In this document: positions 22,082 to 32,600 of the stretch, one piece after another
How the letters are laid out: each line of letters opens with the position of its first letter
Numbering within the stretch: position 1 is the stretch's first letter
Assembly: GCA_014607495.2 (NCBI GenBank)
Contig: CP053156.1
Coordinates: forward strand, 7,192,001 to 7,256,000
Direction: 5' to 3'
Length of the DNA stretch: 64,000 nucleotides
DNA from: Carposina sasakii
Lineage: Eukaryota > Arthropoda > Insecta > Lepidoptera > Carposinidae
Notes under the pieces: generated by a model
Told to the model about the DNA's origin: nothing
Seen by the model: the letters and a program-made list of their open reading frames with translations, nothing else
Databases searched by the model: none
Position numbers and translations under genes: made by a program

Positions 22082-22092
22082 AAGTCACATTA

Positions 22093-22764
22093 TGATAATT
22101 ATTGTACCTACCTACCTATATAGTATAGATTTGGCATTTGATTTTGTAAAGTCGCCTATCAATTGACACGTCAAATTATACCTAATCGTAGTGACACTAC
22201 TATTTATTTTCGACTTCTTTCCATACCATAAAAGCTCACACATCGTATCCCGGTATGATCCGACTACAGTGTTGATGATCTATTCATCTAGTAAGCAATG
22301 TAGTCGTGTTGCTGATAAAAAGTCTCCATGTTGTCGATTGCGGAACCCTAATCAAATTTATTATGTTTGTTCGTCTTACACGCGCCGTGAGAGGGATGTT
22401 CGCGCTTCGTATATATTCCATATTTCAGACCAGACATTTTGCTCAACCTGTAGTTATATAGTTGCAAAACTACGTATTATTGCAATCACGATCTTATGAA
22501 AAATAATTTACCCATTACATTTACAAGTAAAGTAGGTTGTGTAAATATTACATACATACATGTAAATGAAGCTTTTGTACTCTTCATAGAATTTGAATTA
22601 CTCGCGTAGACGTTTTACATCAAAATATTATATCATCTAAGTTGGCAGTTTGCATGGCCTATGTCTTTGCCAGAAATGCAAAATGGTGACTGGCCTTTTT
22701 TATAGTAAAACATTAACGTGGATTTTAAAAGAGGCAATTTTATAATTTTTGAAGCAATAGCTTT
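22093..22764. other. No gene seen
   Basis: A 102-codon plus ORF at 22191-22499 is Cys/Ser/Tyr-rich without recognised motifs and is not supported as a gene. Confidence 0.4.
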
Positions 22765-23065
22765 TAATGTTGTTGTACATACGACTATTTTTCCGAAATG
22801 GGGTGGCCATAACTTCAGGATCACAAAGGTCTACAACCACGTCTAGCAAATCTAGGGACAAATGTAAATTATGTGTTACAAGTTACAAATTTATCGCCTG
22901 AGAGAACCTCCGAGTTCCGTGGGTAGAATAGAAGAGAATATACATATATTTATTTGAAAATTACACATACACGACATAATAACATTTTATTTACATTAGT
23001 CGACTCTTACGACAGGCACGGAAGGAGATGCAGCTGATGTATTCTAGTGAAGGCCCTCATCAACA
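22765..23065 (-). repeat. Family F copy with a 70-bp AT-rich interruption
   Basis: Family F text runs from 22765 to about 22924, is broken by an AT-rich segment (22925-22995), and resumes with AGTCGACTCTTACGACAGGC and GGAGATGCAGCTGATGTATT. Confidence 0.65.
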
Positions 23066-24184
23066 CAGGACAATTACACAAAGTAATGTTGCTAAAAATG
23101 CCGTGATTGCAGTCACACCTGTGTCGTGTGAACAATTATTATAAAATATCATATTTAACGTGTTCCCAATCACCTGTCTCCAGTAAATCATATGCGTTAC
23201 AAACTGGGAGTCCTACCACCGGTACGTAGATTGGCTCCATTTGCACTCGAAGCCAGGTCCCGCCCGCGGCCATTTCGTTCACAATGCCGACTTCTGACAG
23301 CCTGATTGGAAATCTGACGGATCTACAATAAACATGCTTCCTTAATATAACCTGCAGTTCATTATGGGGTAAACATCGGTTTTCATACGCAGTGTGTATT
23401 GTTTAATTTTATATGAAATTTAGGTAGATGACGATGTAGAGTTAGTTATTTATTTACTTGTATGTAGAAGTTCTATGAGATATTCTAGGTAGTTTTATTT
23501 TTTAAATCACCTGTTGTGATGTGAAGCTCAGCTTGCAACTTGTCACTGCCCATTTATATCTATCCCTGCTTGCTATGCAGCAGTTCTTGCCACCTCATTT
23601 AGCGGAAAACACCATTAGTAGATACCTATATGTACTTATATATTTAATATTTAAAAATCACAATTTTAGTTTACTTTCATATTATAATGTTTGACATTAC
23701 ACTACTTAGTTGACCTTCTCTCTCTCGTACATACACAGCATAGCTAGGTTTTTTACTAGATTTTAAATTTAAATATGAATTTAAAGTAAAATCATTACTT
23801 TTCTAATAATAGGTACCGAACACAGTCCACACAATAAAACGTCATTTAAATCTAAAGCAACTAAAGCTGTAATTCAAATAGCTTTATTAAGGCGGCCGCA
23901 CACGCCGGTGAACACCTGTTCCTATTAAAATTCCAATTACGCGAGCACAGTGGCGCCTCTCGCGGGAGCGGCGGCAAACACTCCACTACGTAGCTATTTA
24001 TTTACACTTACTTGTATTGTTTGCTTTACATCGCGCTCACGTGGAATTGTGTTGGTAAAGAAAATACAGATTAAATTTTACTTGAAGAGTGTGAGTGCTT
24101 TGTGTGGTGGTTGTGACGATAGTAGGTATGTGGAATATAAACAAATATTTGAATTTATTTATACATTGAAATATTTTATCCTGA
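23066..24184. other. Unique DNA with one F fragment, no gene seen
   Basis: 23520-23615 is a plus-strand family F fragment (GCAACTTGTCACTGCCCATT). 23200-23310 and 23880-23980 are GC-richer, non-repeated patches. The 90-codon ORF at 23950-24222 overlaps the start of a family A copy and has no recognisable domain. Confidence 0.4.
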
Positions 24185-24339
24185 ATGACTTCAACGCACA
24201 GCCTAATGCTGATCAAACCTGATACTTAGAGGGTGTGTTTTTGTATGTCATAGACGTACAATACCCAAGAAAGGATATTCCGAAAATAGGCAGAAAAAGA
24301 AAATTTTATAACTACGCAGTCGTCGTAGACGGTCACTAG
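24185..24339 (+). mobile_element. Family A copy A13, diverged
   Basis: ACGCACAGCCTAATGCTGAT and ACTTAGAGGGTGTG match A5. It ends ACGGTCACTAG|T. Confidence 0.45.
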
Positions 24340-25185
24340 TCTTATTATATAAATTTATATATTTGGGATAAAGGTTACGAAAATAGTAGATACTGAACTC
24401 TTTTATACTCTATTTAGTCTTGGAAAATGCATAACCGCTAGTGCTATCTACTCCATATGTTTGAAGTATTAAAAGGAGTGTGTGTATTGAAGGTCTATCA
24501 ACCTCGTTATTTACGAGTTTTAAAATCGAACTTCACAACACCAAATTGAATATGATTTCCTGGTTTACCTACCATATACCAAAAGGCGCTATTAATTATA
24601 ATAGCTATGACAATACCCGTAGTCCTTCAAACAGTACTTACCTAATCAAAACACACACGTGCTGGCTGTTATCAAACAAACCATTACCATTAAACGTCGA
24701 TTTGAGCGGTGTTTACACTGTGTTAATTGCGCGTTAGCTCACGGCGCGCGCCGGTGTGTCGCCGCCCTAACGACACTGACTACAGACCTCCACTGCCACA
24801 ACTATACTACAAGTATACCTTTCAATACTGTAGAGGTATAGATGAGGTGTCCATTGATAAGTATGTTGATGGATGGGTGTACTCTGTAACATTTGATACT
24901 GTTTGCTTAGTGTTATAGTGGTAAACAGAGACGTAGGTGGAAAAGGGTTAGGTATCGGTTTTTGATGATAGACTCAGTAAGTAAGATAGCATTTACTTAG
25001 TTAAGATATAGGTATTAGGTAAACTACTATTTTACTATCATAATCTCTGTCACTTGCGTTTTTGTTAAGTTTATTCGATCGACATTGAATAATTAAAAAT
25101 AAAGGAGATGATTCTTTTACATACAATTCTGGGCCATGATTTAAGTTAGGAACTAAAATATATATAAAATGTAGAAGGATATATA
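24340..25185. other. No gene seen
   Basis: Includes a GC-rich patch CACGGCGCGCGCCGGTGTGT near 24740-24760. Three overlapping ORFs of 60-85 codons (24480-24918) are unsupported. Confidence 0.4.
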
Positions 25186-25187
25186 TA

Positions 25188-25416
25188 CAGGGTGTAACAG
25201 AAAGGGTATGTTAAGCGAAAAGCTATGTAAATAGCCTACTATAGAGAACCTATTTCCAAAATTTCAGACTCAAATTCACATTTATATTTTTCCAGATAGT
25301 ATGAAAAATTCCGAAACAACTCAGGAATGTCCATACAATCTTGAAAAATAAAAATATATCTATAGTGGGATATTTACATAGCTTTTCGCTTAACATACCC
25401 TTTCTGTTACACCCTG
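25188..25416. mobile_element. Family D copy D1, long-TIR MITE inserted in a TA repeat
   Basis: 229 bp with near-perfect terminal inverted repeats beginning CAGGGTGTAACAGAAAGGG and extending about 45 bp through GCGAAAAGCTATGTAAATA. It is flanked by TA inside a (TA)n microsatellite. TA duplication and CAGGGTG ends indicate a Tc1/mariner-related MITE. No ORF. Confidence 0.9.
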
Positions 25417-26504
25417 TATATATATATATAATTAGATAAGATACCTAGTTTTACCCACCGTACCTATAGCCGAAAATTCGAAGTTCGGTAGTAAAGGGTT
25501 AAAATCACTATTCATAAATCGGAAAGTTGGCACAAACCGTCGAATTTCGCCGACGCGGAGTTCAATAAAAACAAACGTCTATGCCAAATTATGTAAAGTA
25601 AAGCTCGGGTTTTGACCAGTTCGGGCAAAAAGCGCCTCCTGCCGAGGGAAAAGTGCACGAGACACAATACACGAGGTATTGCTCTGTTTCACTTAGACCC
25701 AAGGTTTTCAAAATATTTTTACAATAAATAATTGTAGTAGATGCAGGTAATTGATTAACAAATATTTTTTAATTTGCTACTAAATGAGCTTATTGCAAAT
25801 CGAAACCCCGATGCAACAAACATGTCACTTAATTTCGACCGTAAAAGTACCTAAAGTCCTTCACGAAATCCATCTATTTAGAAAAAAAGATAGTAAAAGT
25901 GAAAAAACCAATGTAGTTTTTTACGCCTTGGTATGTCTAATACTAATTGGAATATTCTAAGAAATAAGTTTCGTAAAAAAACTTTTAAATGCAAGACCGG
26001 TCTAAACTCTCAACTTAGACAGGCTTTAGTTAAAAGGCTGTCAGAAGCCAAGTTAAGAGAGCTTATTACAGGCAACAATTAGGTAAATATCTTAATTCGA
26101 TATTTCAGTAATAATTTAAAATATGTATTCTGCTAAAAACAATTGCTAACAATCAGCTCAATTAGTAACAATTAGTTAGACATTAGTTCTAACTGTAGAT
26201 CAAATCAAGTAGCTCTAATCAGAACTGAGCAGTCTACGTTAGGCCTGCAAAGAGGCAAAGAGGTCAACCCTACGCACGAAGACAGGACCTCCTCTTCCAT
26301 GTCGCGGGGGAGGGCAAAAAAATAAGTATATACGAAAGGTGACGCGAACCAAGGGTTGTTTTTCTTGCTACTTGTGGAGCGTAAGGGTTAAATTTTGGGA
26401 GTTGTTTGCGACCCCATGCGAGGCTTTTTATTTGTTTATTTAAAGAGGAAGAATTTATGAAGGTACCTAATTGAGTTAAAGCTTTAAGCTAATGTAAAGG
26501 CCGG
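25417..26504. other. No gene seen
   Basis: AT-rich, with a GC-richer patch at 26230-26330 (CAACCCTACGCACGAAGACA, then GTCGCGGGGGAGGGC). No gene or repeat recognised. Confidence 0.4.
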
Positions 26505-26640
26505 TTACAATAACATTGGAAATGAAGAACAGAACTGCCGGATCATAATGAAAATCTCGCAGCTACATTCAGCATAGCGGGTACAGATGTTAATTATAAG
26601 TGACAAGTTGTTAGCTTATTGTCTGAGGGAATAACAAAAG
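26505..26640 (-). repeat. Family F copy, partial
   Basis: AACTGCCGGATCATAATGAA, AGCATAGCGGGTACAGATGT and AAGTGACAAGTTGTTAGCTT. Confidence 0.6.
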
Positions 26641-26744
26641 TAAGTAACAAAATCTAGTTTATTATCATTACAGATGGACGGTAAGAGAACGTTTACTTTG
26701 TCTGATGTGAGTTTCATCGCATTAATGCTGTATTCCCCAGTTGG

Positions 26745-26867
26745 TTACCATTTTACGCAAAAACTAGTAAACAGATTTCAATGAAACTTGCCAGGAATAT
26801 AGCTTATACATAAGACTAACACATAGGCTATAAATTTCACATAAAAGAAGTCGCGGGTGACCGCTAG
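26745..26867 (+). mobile_element. Family A copy A9, 3' part
   Basis: CACATAGGCTATAAATTTCA, then GAAGTCGCGGGTGACCGCTAG followed by T. The 5' end is uncertain. Confidence 0.5.
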
Positions 26868-26925
26868 TACGCTATACAATTCGCAGATTTCCAGCACGTT
26901 GACACAAACACGCGCCGCCTACCTC

Positions 26926-27020
26926 ACCTCGGCAGGTAGGGGGCGTGGCCTCGCGCAGGTGGGCTGTCACCTGGCCCCGCCTACTCGCACCTCACAGGTG
27001 AAGCGCTACCTAGGCAGGTA
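26926..27020. promoter_or_regulatory. E-box cluster in a GC-rich patch, candidate regulatory element
   Basis: Three CAGGTG/CACCTG hexamers (26956-26961, 26968-26973, 26995-27000) and two GGCAGGTA variants (about 26931 and 27013) fall within 95 bp. They lie with GGGGCGTGGCC and GGCCCCGCC GC boxes. CAGGTG is the known site for Snail/Scratch and some bHLH factors, and GC boxes bind Sp1/KLF proteins. The patch is not repeated in the window. Function is inferred only. Confidence 0.3.
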
Positions 27021-27241
27021 CATAGGCTGGGATGAAAGGGGTTTATGTGGTTTGAGTACCTATATTAGAAGATATAATATGTCTTATATGCTGTGTACTC
27101 GTGGCTGTCAAGCATTTTAAGTACGACTGTCTGAATACAGGTTCCTACTGACACAATAAATTGACTGGATATGGTAAATGTAAAAGCATGTGACAATGTG
27201 AAAATTTAGCGAAAGTTAACTATTGTATTGTATATTATTGT

Positions 27242-27565
27242 ATCTCGCTAATGGACAAAGTCCGAAACGAGGTTATCCGGCAGAAGTCCAAAGTGACAGA
27301 CACAGTCTCGAAATGTAGCAGACTGTAGTGGCAGTGAGCCGGCCACATCTGTCGTAGAACCGATGGACGGTGGAGTAAACGGGTTCTCGAATGGAGACCG
27401 CGCCTCGGCAAGCGTATCGTTGGGCGCCCTCTGGCCGGATGCACCGATGACTTAAGGAGGACGGCTGATAGTGACTGGATGGTAAAAACGGGAGATGGAG
27501 CCATGTGGCGTACACTGGGGGAGGCCTACGTCCAGCAGTGGACTGCAATAGGCTGACGACGAGCT
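27242..27565 (+). pseudogene. RTE-type LINE relic, C-terminal end of the reverse-transcriptase ORF
   Basis: A 5'-truncated copy of the element at 61.4 kb. The frame reads AGHICRRTDGRW, then VLEWRPRLGKRIVGRPL and MWRTLGEAYVQQWTAIG before TGA at 27554-27556. Two in-frame stops, TAG at 27326 and TGA at 27335, kill it. The tail GACGACGAG follows the stop. This is the region downstream of the catalytic domain. Only about 105 codons remain of an ORF normally near 1000. ORFs on the other strand are shadows. Confidence 0.85.
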
Positions 27566-27586
27566 ATTGTATTGAACTTAAATGTT

Positions 27587-27846
27587 TAGGGTGTAACAAA
27601 AAGGGTATGTTAAGCAAAAAGCTATGTAAATAGCCCACTATAGAGAACCTATTTACAAAATTTAAGACTCGAAATCACATTTTTATTTTTCAAGATTGTA
27701 TGAAAATTCCTGAGATATTTAAAAATTCTCCATACTATCCCGAAAAATAAACATGTGATTTCGGGTCTCAAATTTTGTGGATAGGTTCTCTACAGTGGGC
27801 TGTTCATATAGCTTTTCGCTTAACATACCCTTTTTGTTACAGCCTG
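27587..27846. mobile_element. Family D copy D2, 260 bp
   Basis: Left end TAGGGTGTAACAAAAAGGG (first C mutated), right end TTGTTACAGCCTG. Internal AAATCACATTTTTATTTTTC. It lies 22 bp after the LINE relic. Confidence 0.85.
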
Positions 27847-28018
27847 TACATTAGGAAACATCTGTATATATTTCAAGCCAAATTTAAGCAAACATGTAGG
27901 CTATAGGTAGGTACACTAAAATTACTAATATCAAACAAGCTGAATTGGATATTTATAAAAATTAACATTAACCCTGTGGAGCAGTATTTTTTGTTAATTG
28001 TTTTTACGTGTCGTAATT

Positions 28019-28235
28019 GTATCGTACGAGGCGATGAAGGGTTTCCGGGAGGTGGGCAGCAGCGCCTCCCGTACTGACAACATACTCTGAAAATCACACT
28101 GCGGTCACCAACCCGCCTGCCCAGCGTGGTGACTATGGGCAAAACTCCCCTTGTGACAGTAGCCTTGTGGCATGCCCTGGGGAAGGCCTACTTCCAACAG
28201 CGGATTGCAATAAGCTGAAAAAGAAGAAGAAGAAG
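28019..28235 (+). mobile_element. Family B SINE copy B5, 5'-truncated
   Basis: Begins at GTATCGTACGAGGCGATGAA, missing about 55 bp of head, and ends GATTGCAATAAGCTGAAAAA with an (AAG)n tail to 28235. 5' truncation is typical of target-primed reverse transcription. Confidence 0.85.
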
Positions 28236-28380
28236 TTTTTACAATGTTTCTATTATAATTACAAATGAATAAATTTGAGGTTTGCAATCTCATATTTTAC
28301 CTTCAATTGATTTACAACATAATTCAGAAAATGGAACTTATGAAATCTGAGATAAATATTGATCTGTTTGCCGTTACATA

Positions 28381-28749
28381 CAGGATGATTTTTGGTCGTC
28401 AACGTTCCCGAAAACTACGGAATCTCCTCATCATCACGATCATTTTTCTCCATGGAAGCATACTGGGAAGTGTCTGGTTTCCAAAATATTAGGGTCCAAA
28501 GTTGAGTAAATACTCGTAGACTGCGTTTTTCTGCATAAATGCACATTGACGCGTGTAGCATGATTTTTTGACGAGAAATAATTAATATCTGTGTATGAAA
28601 AAACTAGCATAAACACTAAACACTAGACACTATTAATTTCGCCCGATCAAGTAATCAAAAATAAATAATAAAAAATTACATTGTTTCCCAGCATTTTTTT
28701 TTTTTGCATAAACTTACTTTATTTGATGTATGATGTAAAAAACACCCTG
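28381..28749 (-). mobile_element. Family C copy C5, 369 bp
   Basis: TA|CAGGATGATTTTTGGTCG on the left and AACACCCTG|TA on the right. It lacks the ACGTACCCTTCGTTAAGGG segment of the other copies, probably by an internal deletion near 28735. Confidence 0.85.
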
Positions 28750-28986
28750 TATACGGTGATGTCAAAGAAGGACAATGCCACAAAATGTACTAAACTCATA
28801 TCATTTCAAAAAGATTTCAGCACCACCTCGAGCTTATCCAGAAGGTTAGTATAACTCTGGTAACAAAGTTACCGTTAGTTACCGCCCGCCTGATCGCCAC
28901 TTCGGATAATTACCGACACGCACACACCCACAGCTTAGTGTAACACTACAATCGAGAACACCCACACAGAGGCAGATAAAAATATA

Positions 28987-29246
28987 CAGGGCGTAACAAA
29001 AGGGGTATGTTAAGCGAGAAGCTATGTAAATAGCCCACTAAAAGGAACCTATATACAAAATTTCAGACTCGAAATCACATGTTTAATTTCGCAACTAGTA
29101 TGGAGAATTTCTAATCAACTTAAGAATGTTCATACAATTTTGAAAAATAAACATGTGATTTCGATTCTCAAATTTTGGAAATAGGTTCTCTATAATGGTC
29201 TATTTACATAGCTTTTCGCTTAACATACCCTTTCTGTTACACCCTG
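28987..29246. mobile_element. Family D copy D3, 260 bp
   Basis: TA|CAGGGCGTAACAAAAGGGG on the left and CTGTTACACCCTG|TA on the right. Inverted repeats extend through GCTATGTAAATAGCCCACTA. Confidence 0.9.
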
Positions 29247-29364
29247 TATACATACAATCTCCTCTTACTTAGTAGTATTTTGTAAAGTTGTCATAACTTT
29301 GTGTGGAATAGACTCGTAGAAACAAATGTTAAAATCATGCTTCATGGTTAAAATACTTAATTTG

Positions 29365-29498
29365 CTAGGGATCTCCTTAATGATCTTACAGTTCTGACTA
29401 CCGACTACCATCTAGTCCAGATGTCCCATACCCACGACTGAATTCCCTTTATCCCTTACGGGGTAGGCAGAGCATCAACGGCCAATAGAACCACATGG
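29365..29498 (+). repeat. Family F fragment followed by family M copy M3
   Basis: 29365-29405 matches family F (GGGATCTCCTTAATGATCTT). 29440-29498 matches family M (CTTACGGGGTAGGCAGAGCA, AATAGAACCACATGG). Confidence 0.5.
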
Positions 29499-29617
29499 AT
29501 ATTATTAATACATATTGTTTTTAAAAATTATTTATAATATAAATAGTGTATCTGTACAAGGTATCTCCTTCCCCCACCATAATTGAAAATTTATTATATT
29601 GTAAAAAATATATTCAA

Positions 29618-29863
29618 ATAATATAAATATTCACACACTACACAACACATTAACCTAGTCCCACACTAAGATCCCTAAGGTCTTGTGTCGTGGGTACTAA
29701 GCAACGGTATATAAATACATAGATAAGTATAGAAACATCCATGACTCAGAAACAAACATTGATATTCATCATATCAATGTTTGCACCTACCGGGATTCGA
29801 ACCCAGGACCTATGGCGTCGCAGTCAGGGTCACTACGAGTACCTACTAGACCAGTCGGCCGTC
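29618..29863 (-). mobile_element. Family G tRNA-derived SINE copy G2
   Basis: The minus strand has head GACGGCCGACTGGTCTAGTA, B-box GGTTCGAATCC (29792-29803 on the plus strand as GGGATTCGAACC) and the shared body. AAAATATA at 29605-29612 and 29864-29871 is a possible target duplication, though it is low-complexity. Confidence 0.85.
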
Positions 29864-29871
29864 AAAATATA

Positions 29872-30165
29872 CGGTCATTGTAATAGAAGTAAAGTTTAAT
29901 TCATCTCATCACATAACATTTAAATGTAAGTTACTCAAATATTAAATACCTTTATACACCTACTTTCCCACCCCACACACACATACAGACTTATCTAATT
30001 AGATTAGAGGCTAATTACCGTAATGGCCACCCAAGAGACCTCCATAACGTAAACAGAACTTCTTCGCTTAGTCGGAGATGAAACTATACGAACTTGCCTA
30101 TATTGCAACAGTATAACGTTGTAGAGAAAACTGTGAAAAAAAATTTTTTTTTGGCGTTAGCTATA
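29872..30165. other. No gene seen
   Basis: AT-rich unique sequence between a SINE and a MITE. Confidence 0.4.
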
Positions 30166-30409
30166 CAGGGTGTAATAAAAAGGGTATGTACATAGCCCAC
30201 TATAGAGAACCTATCCACAAAATTTGAGACTCGAAATCACATGTTTATTTTTCCAATTAGTAATGGAGAATTCCTACACATCTCAGGAATGTTCATACAA
30301 TCTTGAAAAATAAACATGCGATTTCGGGTCTCAAATTTTGGAAATAAGTTCTCCATGGTGGGCTGTTTGCATAGCTTTTCGCTTAACATACCCTTTCTGT
30401 TACACCCTG
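30166..30409. mobile_element. Family D copy D4, 244 bp, left arm deleted
   Basis: TA|CAGGGTGTAATAAAAAGGG on the left. The GTTAAGCGAAAAGCTATG part of the left arm is missing, whereas the right arm is intact and ends CTGTTACACCCTG|TA. Confidence 0.88.
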
Positions 30410-30479
30410 TATATCTAACAATAGCGGTTCGATTCGATTACGTCATTTAGCTATCACGTCATAACGAAGGCTTGTTATT

Positions 30480-30570
30480 GGTAGCAAAATTCAAACTCGT
30501 AGCTTTTCTACCGTAGTAGCTCGTAGTAGACTACGATCGTAGATCGCTACGAACAATGCCCGCGCATTAT
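30480..30570. repeat. CGTAG-rich block
   Basis: Dense CGTAG/CTACG words on both strands (for example AGTAGCTCGTAGTAGACTAC then GATCGTAGATCGCTACGAA). Comparable blocks lie at 46930-47015 and 59840-59895. Unclassified. Confidence 0.35.
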
Positions 30571-30585
30571 GTAAGAACCTTACCT

Positions 30586-30673
30586 ACTATACCATACGCC
30601 AACGCTCCTGGCAAGCGCTGTCATATAACGTTCTATTACGGCGTGTGCCAGGAGGGTTGGCGTATAGAATAGT
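30586..30673. repeat. 28-bp-arm inverted repeat, hairpin
   Basis: The left arm, running through CATACGCCAACGCTCCTGGCA and ending at 30613, pairs with the right arm starting TGCCAGGAGGGTTGGCGTAT at 30646. There are three mismatches in 28 and a 32-nt spacer. It could be a minimal MITE or a foldback transcript. Confidence 0.75.
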
Positions 30674-30731
30674 TATTTATTTATTGTTTGATGTATCGAA
30701 AACTTAAGATCTTCTTTCATATACACAAACA

Positions 30732-30780
30732 TATCAGCCTATTGCTGGCTGTAGGTCCCCCAAGGCACACCACAAGGCGA
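30732..30780 (-). mobile_element. Family B / RTE tail fragment
   Basis: TCAGCCTATTGCTGGCTGTA and GGCACACCACAAGGC match the 3' tail shared by family B and the LINE. The rest of the element is absent. Confidence 0.55.
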
Positions 30781-31760
30781 AGACAATCATGATTTGTATA
30801 AAAGGATAATAGTAACAAAAAAGTATTTATTTCCTCAAAACAAAGCCTCCCCGCGCAGATCACCTCCGTTATGAAACCGACATCTGGCCGCACCTCAACC
30901 CTTCGCCAAAAATTAAATAATAATAAAAGACCTTTTAAAGACTAATTACTGAGAATTTCACCAATAAAGCCAACGCGGCGACTCCCGAAAAATAATAAAA
31001 TTAATTAATTGAAAACAAGAGAATGTCGAGCTTGCTGTCTCGCTTGCACGCGAGTGATTTTGCATTTGTAATTGAAATAGCTTGATGGATTTTAAAAAGG
31101 TGTGAGCGCACTTGTGTTTATTGCGAGATAGTTATTTAGAAAGTACCCTCTAAACTTTTTATAAACGTCTGGCGCGATCTGATAAGATCGAAGAAATCAA
31201 ATTCAAATTCTTTATTGCGTGCTACATTGGGTACAAAGTATCTTTGCTACGTAATAGTAGGTATACATAGGTCTTAGCATATACAATAGGCATTGCAATA
31301 TTTATTACTATCTATATCTATATACATATTCTATTCATTCGATATAATATGATAAAAATCAGACGTATTTAGATGGAATTTCATAGAGCATACTCAGAAA
31401 CCACAGATACGAGTGGGAATCGTATCTCTATTATTGAAGTAAGAAATACTCATGTCATCTTTACTCCAACCATCTCGCGTCATCAGCACAGCAACACAGA
31501 TCAGATCCGTCTCCCGCCTTCGATAAATATTAGCCGACCGTGATCAGCTGAGACGAGAAAACTTTCCCAATCCGCACTCAATACAAATCCGCCGGAATTA
31601 GTTCCATTTTAATTAAATCATTTTGTATTTGCAAAGAAACGAAGTTTAATTATCGCGCGCCAGGATCAAGACCTGGTAGATATTGATGTACTAGTGGTCT
31701 CCTGTGACTCTCTTCACATAAATATAAAGTACAAAAGATGGTCAAGTGATATCTGCAAGT
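30781..31760. other. Largely unique DNA, no gene seen
   Basis: Contains non-repeated, homeodomain-type AT words (AATTAATTAATTG near 31000) next to GC-rich patches. 31195-31290 starts with AAATTCAAATTCTTTATTGC, which looks like a retroelement end but cannot be confirmed here. Confidence 0.35.
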
Positions 31761-31761
31761 C

Positions 31762-31850
31762 TGTTGGACACCAGCGAATGAGGTAAGCCCAGGACAGAGG
31801 ACAGTGGCGAAGTGAAGAGGAGGCCTTTACTCAGCAGTGGGTGTAGAAGG
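31762..31850 (+). pseudogene. LINE relic, last 19 codons of an RTE-type ORF
   Basis: Reads AQDRGQWRSEEEAFTQQWV before TAG at 31844-31846. This is the conserved end of RTE-type reverse transcriptases. The frame is closed by TAA immediately upstream. It is distinct from the 27.2/61.4-kb type, which ends GEAYVQQWTAIG. Confidence 0.6.
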
Positions 31851-32011
31851 CTGTATACGAGTATAGATTAATAGGCATAAGGTGGTATAAGTTGGTCATG
31901 TTATAACATTAGATTGGGATCGTCAAATTATACTATAAAACAGGGAGGAAAACAACGACTCAAAATCGTTTTATGGATGGAGATTTAGGTAAATCAGGAG
32001 CCTGGCACGAA

Positions 32012-32600
32012 GAGAATTATGTCATCATCTTCCTGCCCTGTTCCCATTTATTTGGGGTACGCGCAATATGTTCTTTTCTTCCATTCATCCCTATTATCCG
32101 TCATCTCATTGCTGACTCCCAGCACACGCATATCCTCTCTCACACAGTCCATCCAACATTTCTTTGGTCAACCTCTTCCTTTATATCCATCCACATTCAT
32201 GCACAACGCTCTCTGTAAAATATGCCTTTCATCCCGTCGCTTTACATGCCCGTACCAAGACAGACGATTACTTCGTAACTTGTCTGTGATCGGCGCAACT
32301 TTCAGACTTCCTCTTATATACTCATTTCATATTTTATCCATTCTTGTAACTCCACACATCCATCTCAAGATTCTCATCTCGCTTACATGCAGTCGATTTT
32401 CATCCTTCTTCTTTACGGCCCAGCATTCAGATCCATACAAGACGACAGGTCGAATTACGGTCTTGTACACCTTACCCTTTAGCTTTAACGGCATCCGGGC
32501 ATCGCATATAACTCCCGTGACCTGTCACCATTTCATCCACCCTGAACTGATTCGGTGCTTTATATATCAGTCTATTTCCCCATCCCCTTGTAAGATGAAG
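32012..32600 (-). pseudogene. LINE relic: post-RT region of a second non-LTR retrotransposon
   Basis: The minus strand carries one continuous frame of about 185 codons. It reads YKTVIRPVVLYGSECWAVKK, HVSEMRILRWMCGVTRMDKI, NRLSWYGHVKRRDERHI, then CMNVDGYKGRG, before TAA at 32048-32050 and the tail TGGGAACAGGGCAGGAAGAT. These motifs follow the catalytic domain in RTE-type reverse transcriptases. Four in-frame TGA codons (lower ends 32168, 32327, 32525, 32567) but no frameshift are present. The 5' end is truncated at about 32600. The 207- and 81-codon ORFs on the plus strand are shadows. Confidence 0.9.

Noticed and set aside
22191..22499. 102-codon Cys/Ser-rich ORF
   Set aside because: No cysteine pattern of a known family and no supporting context.
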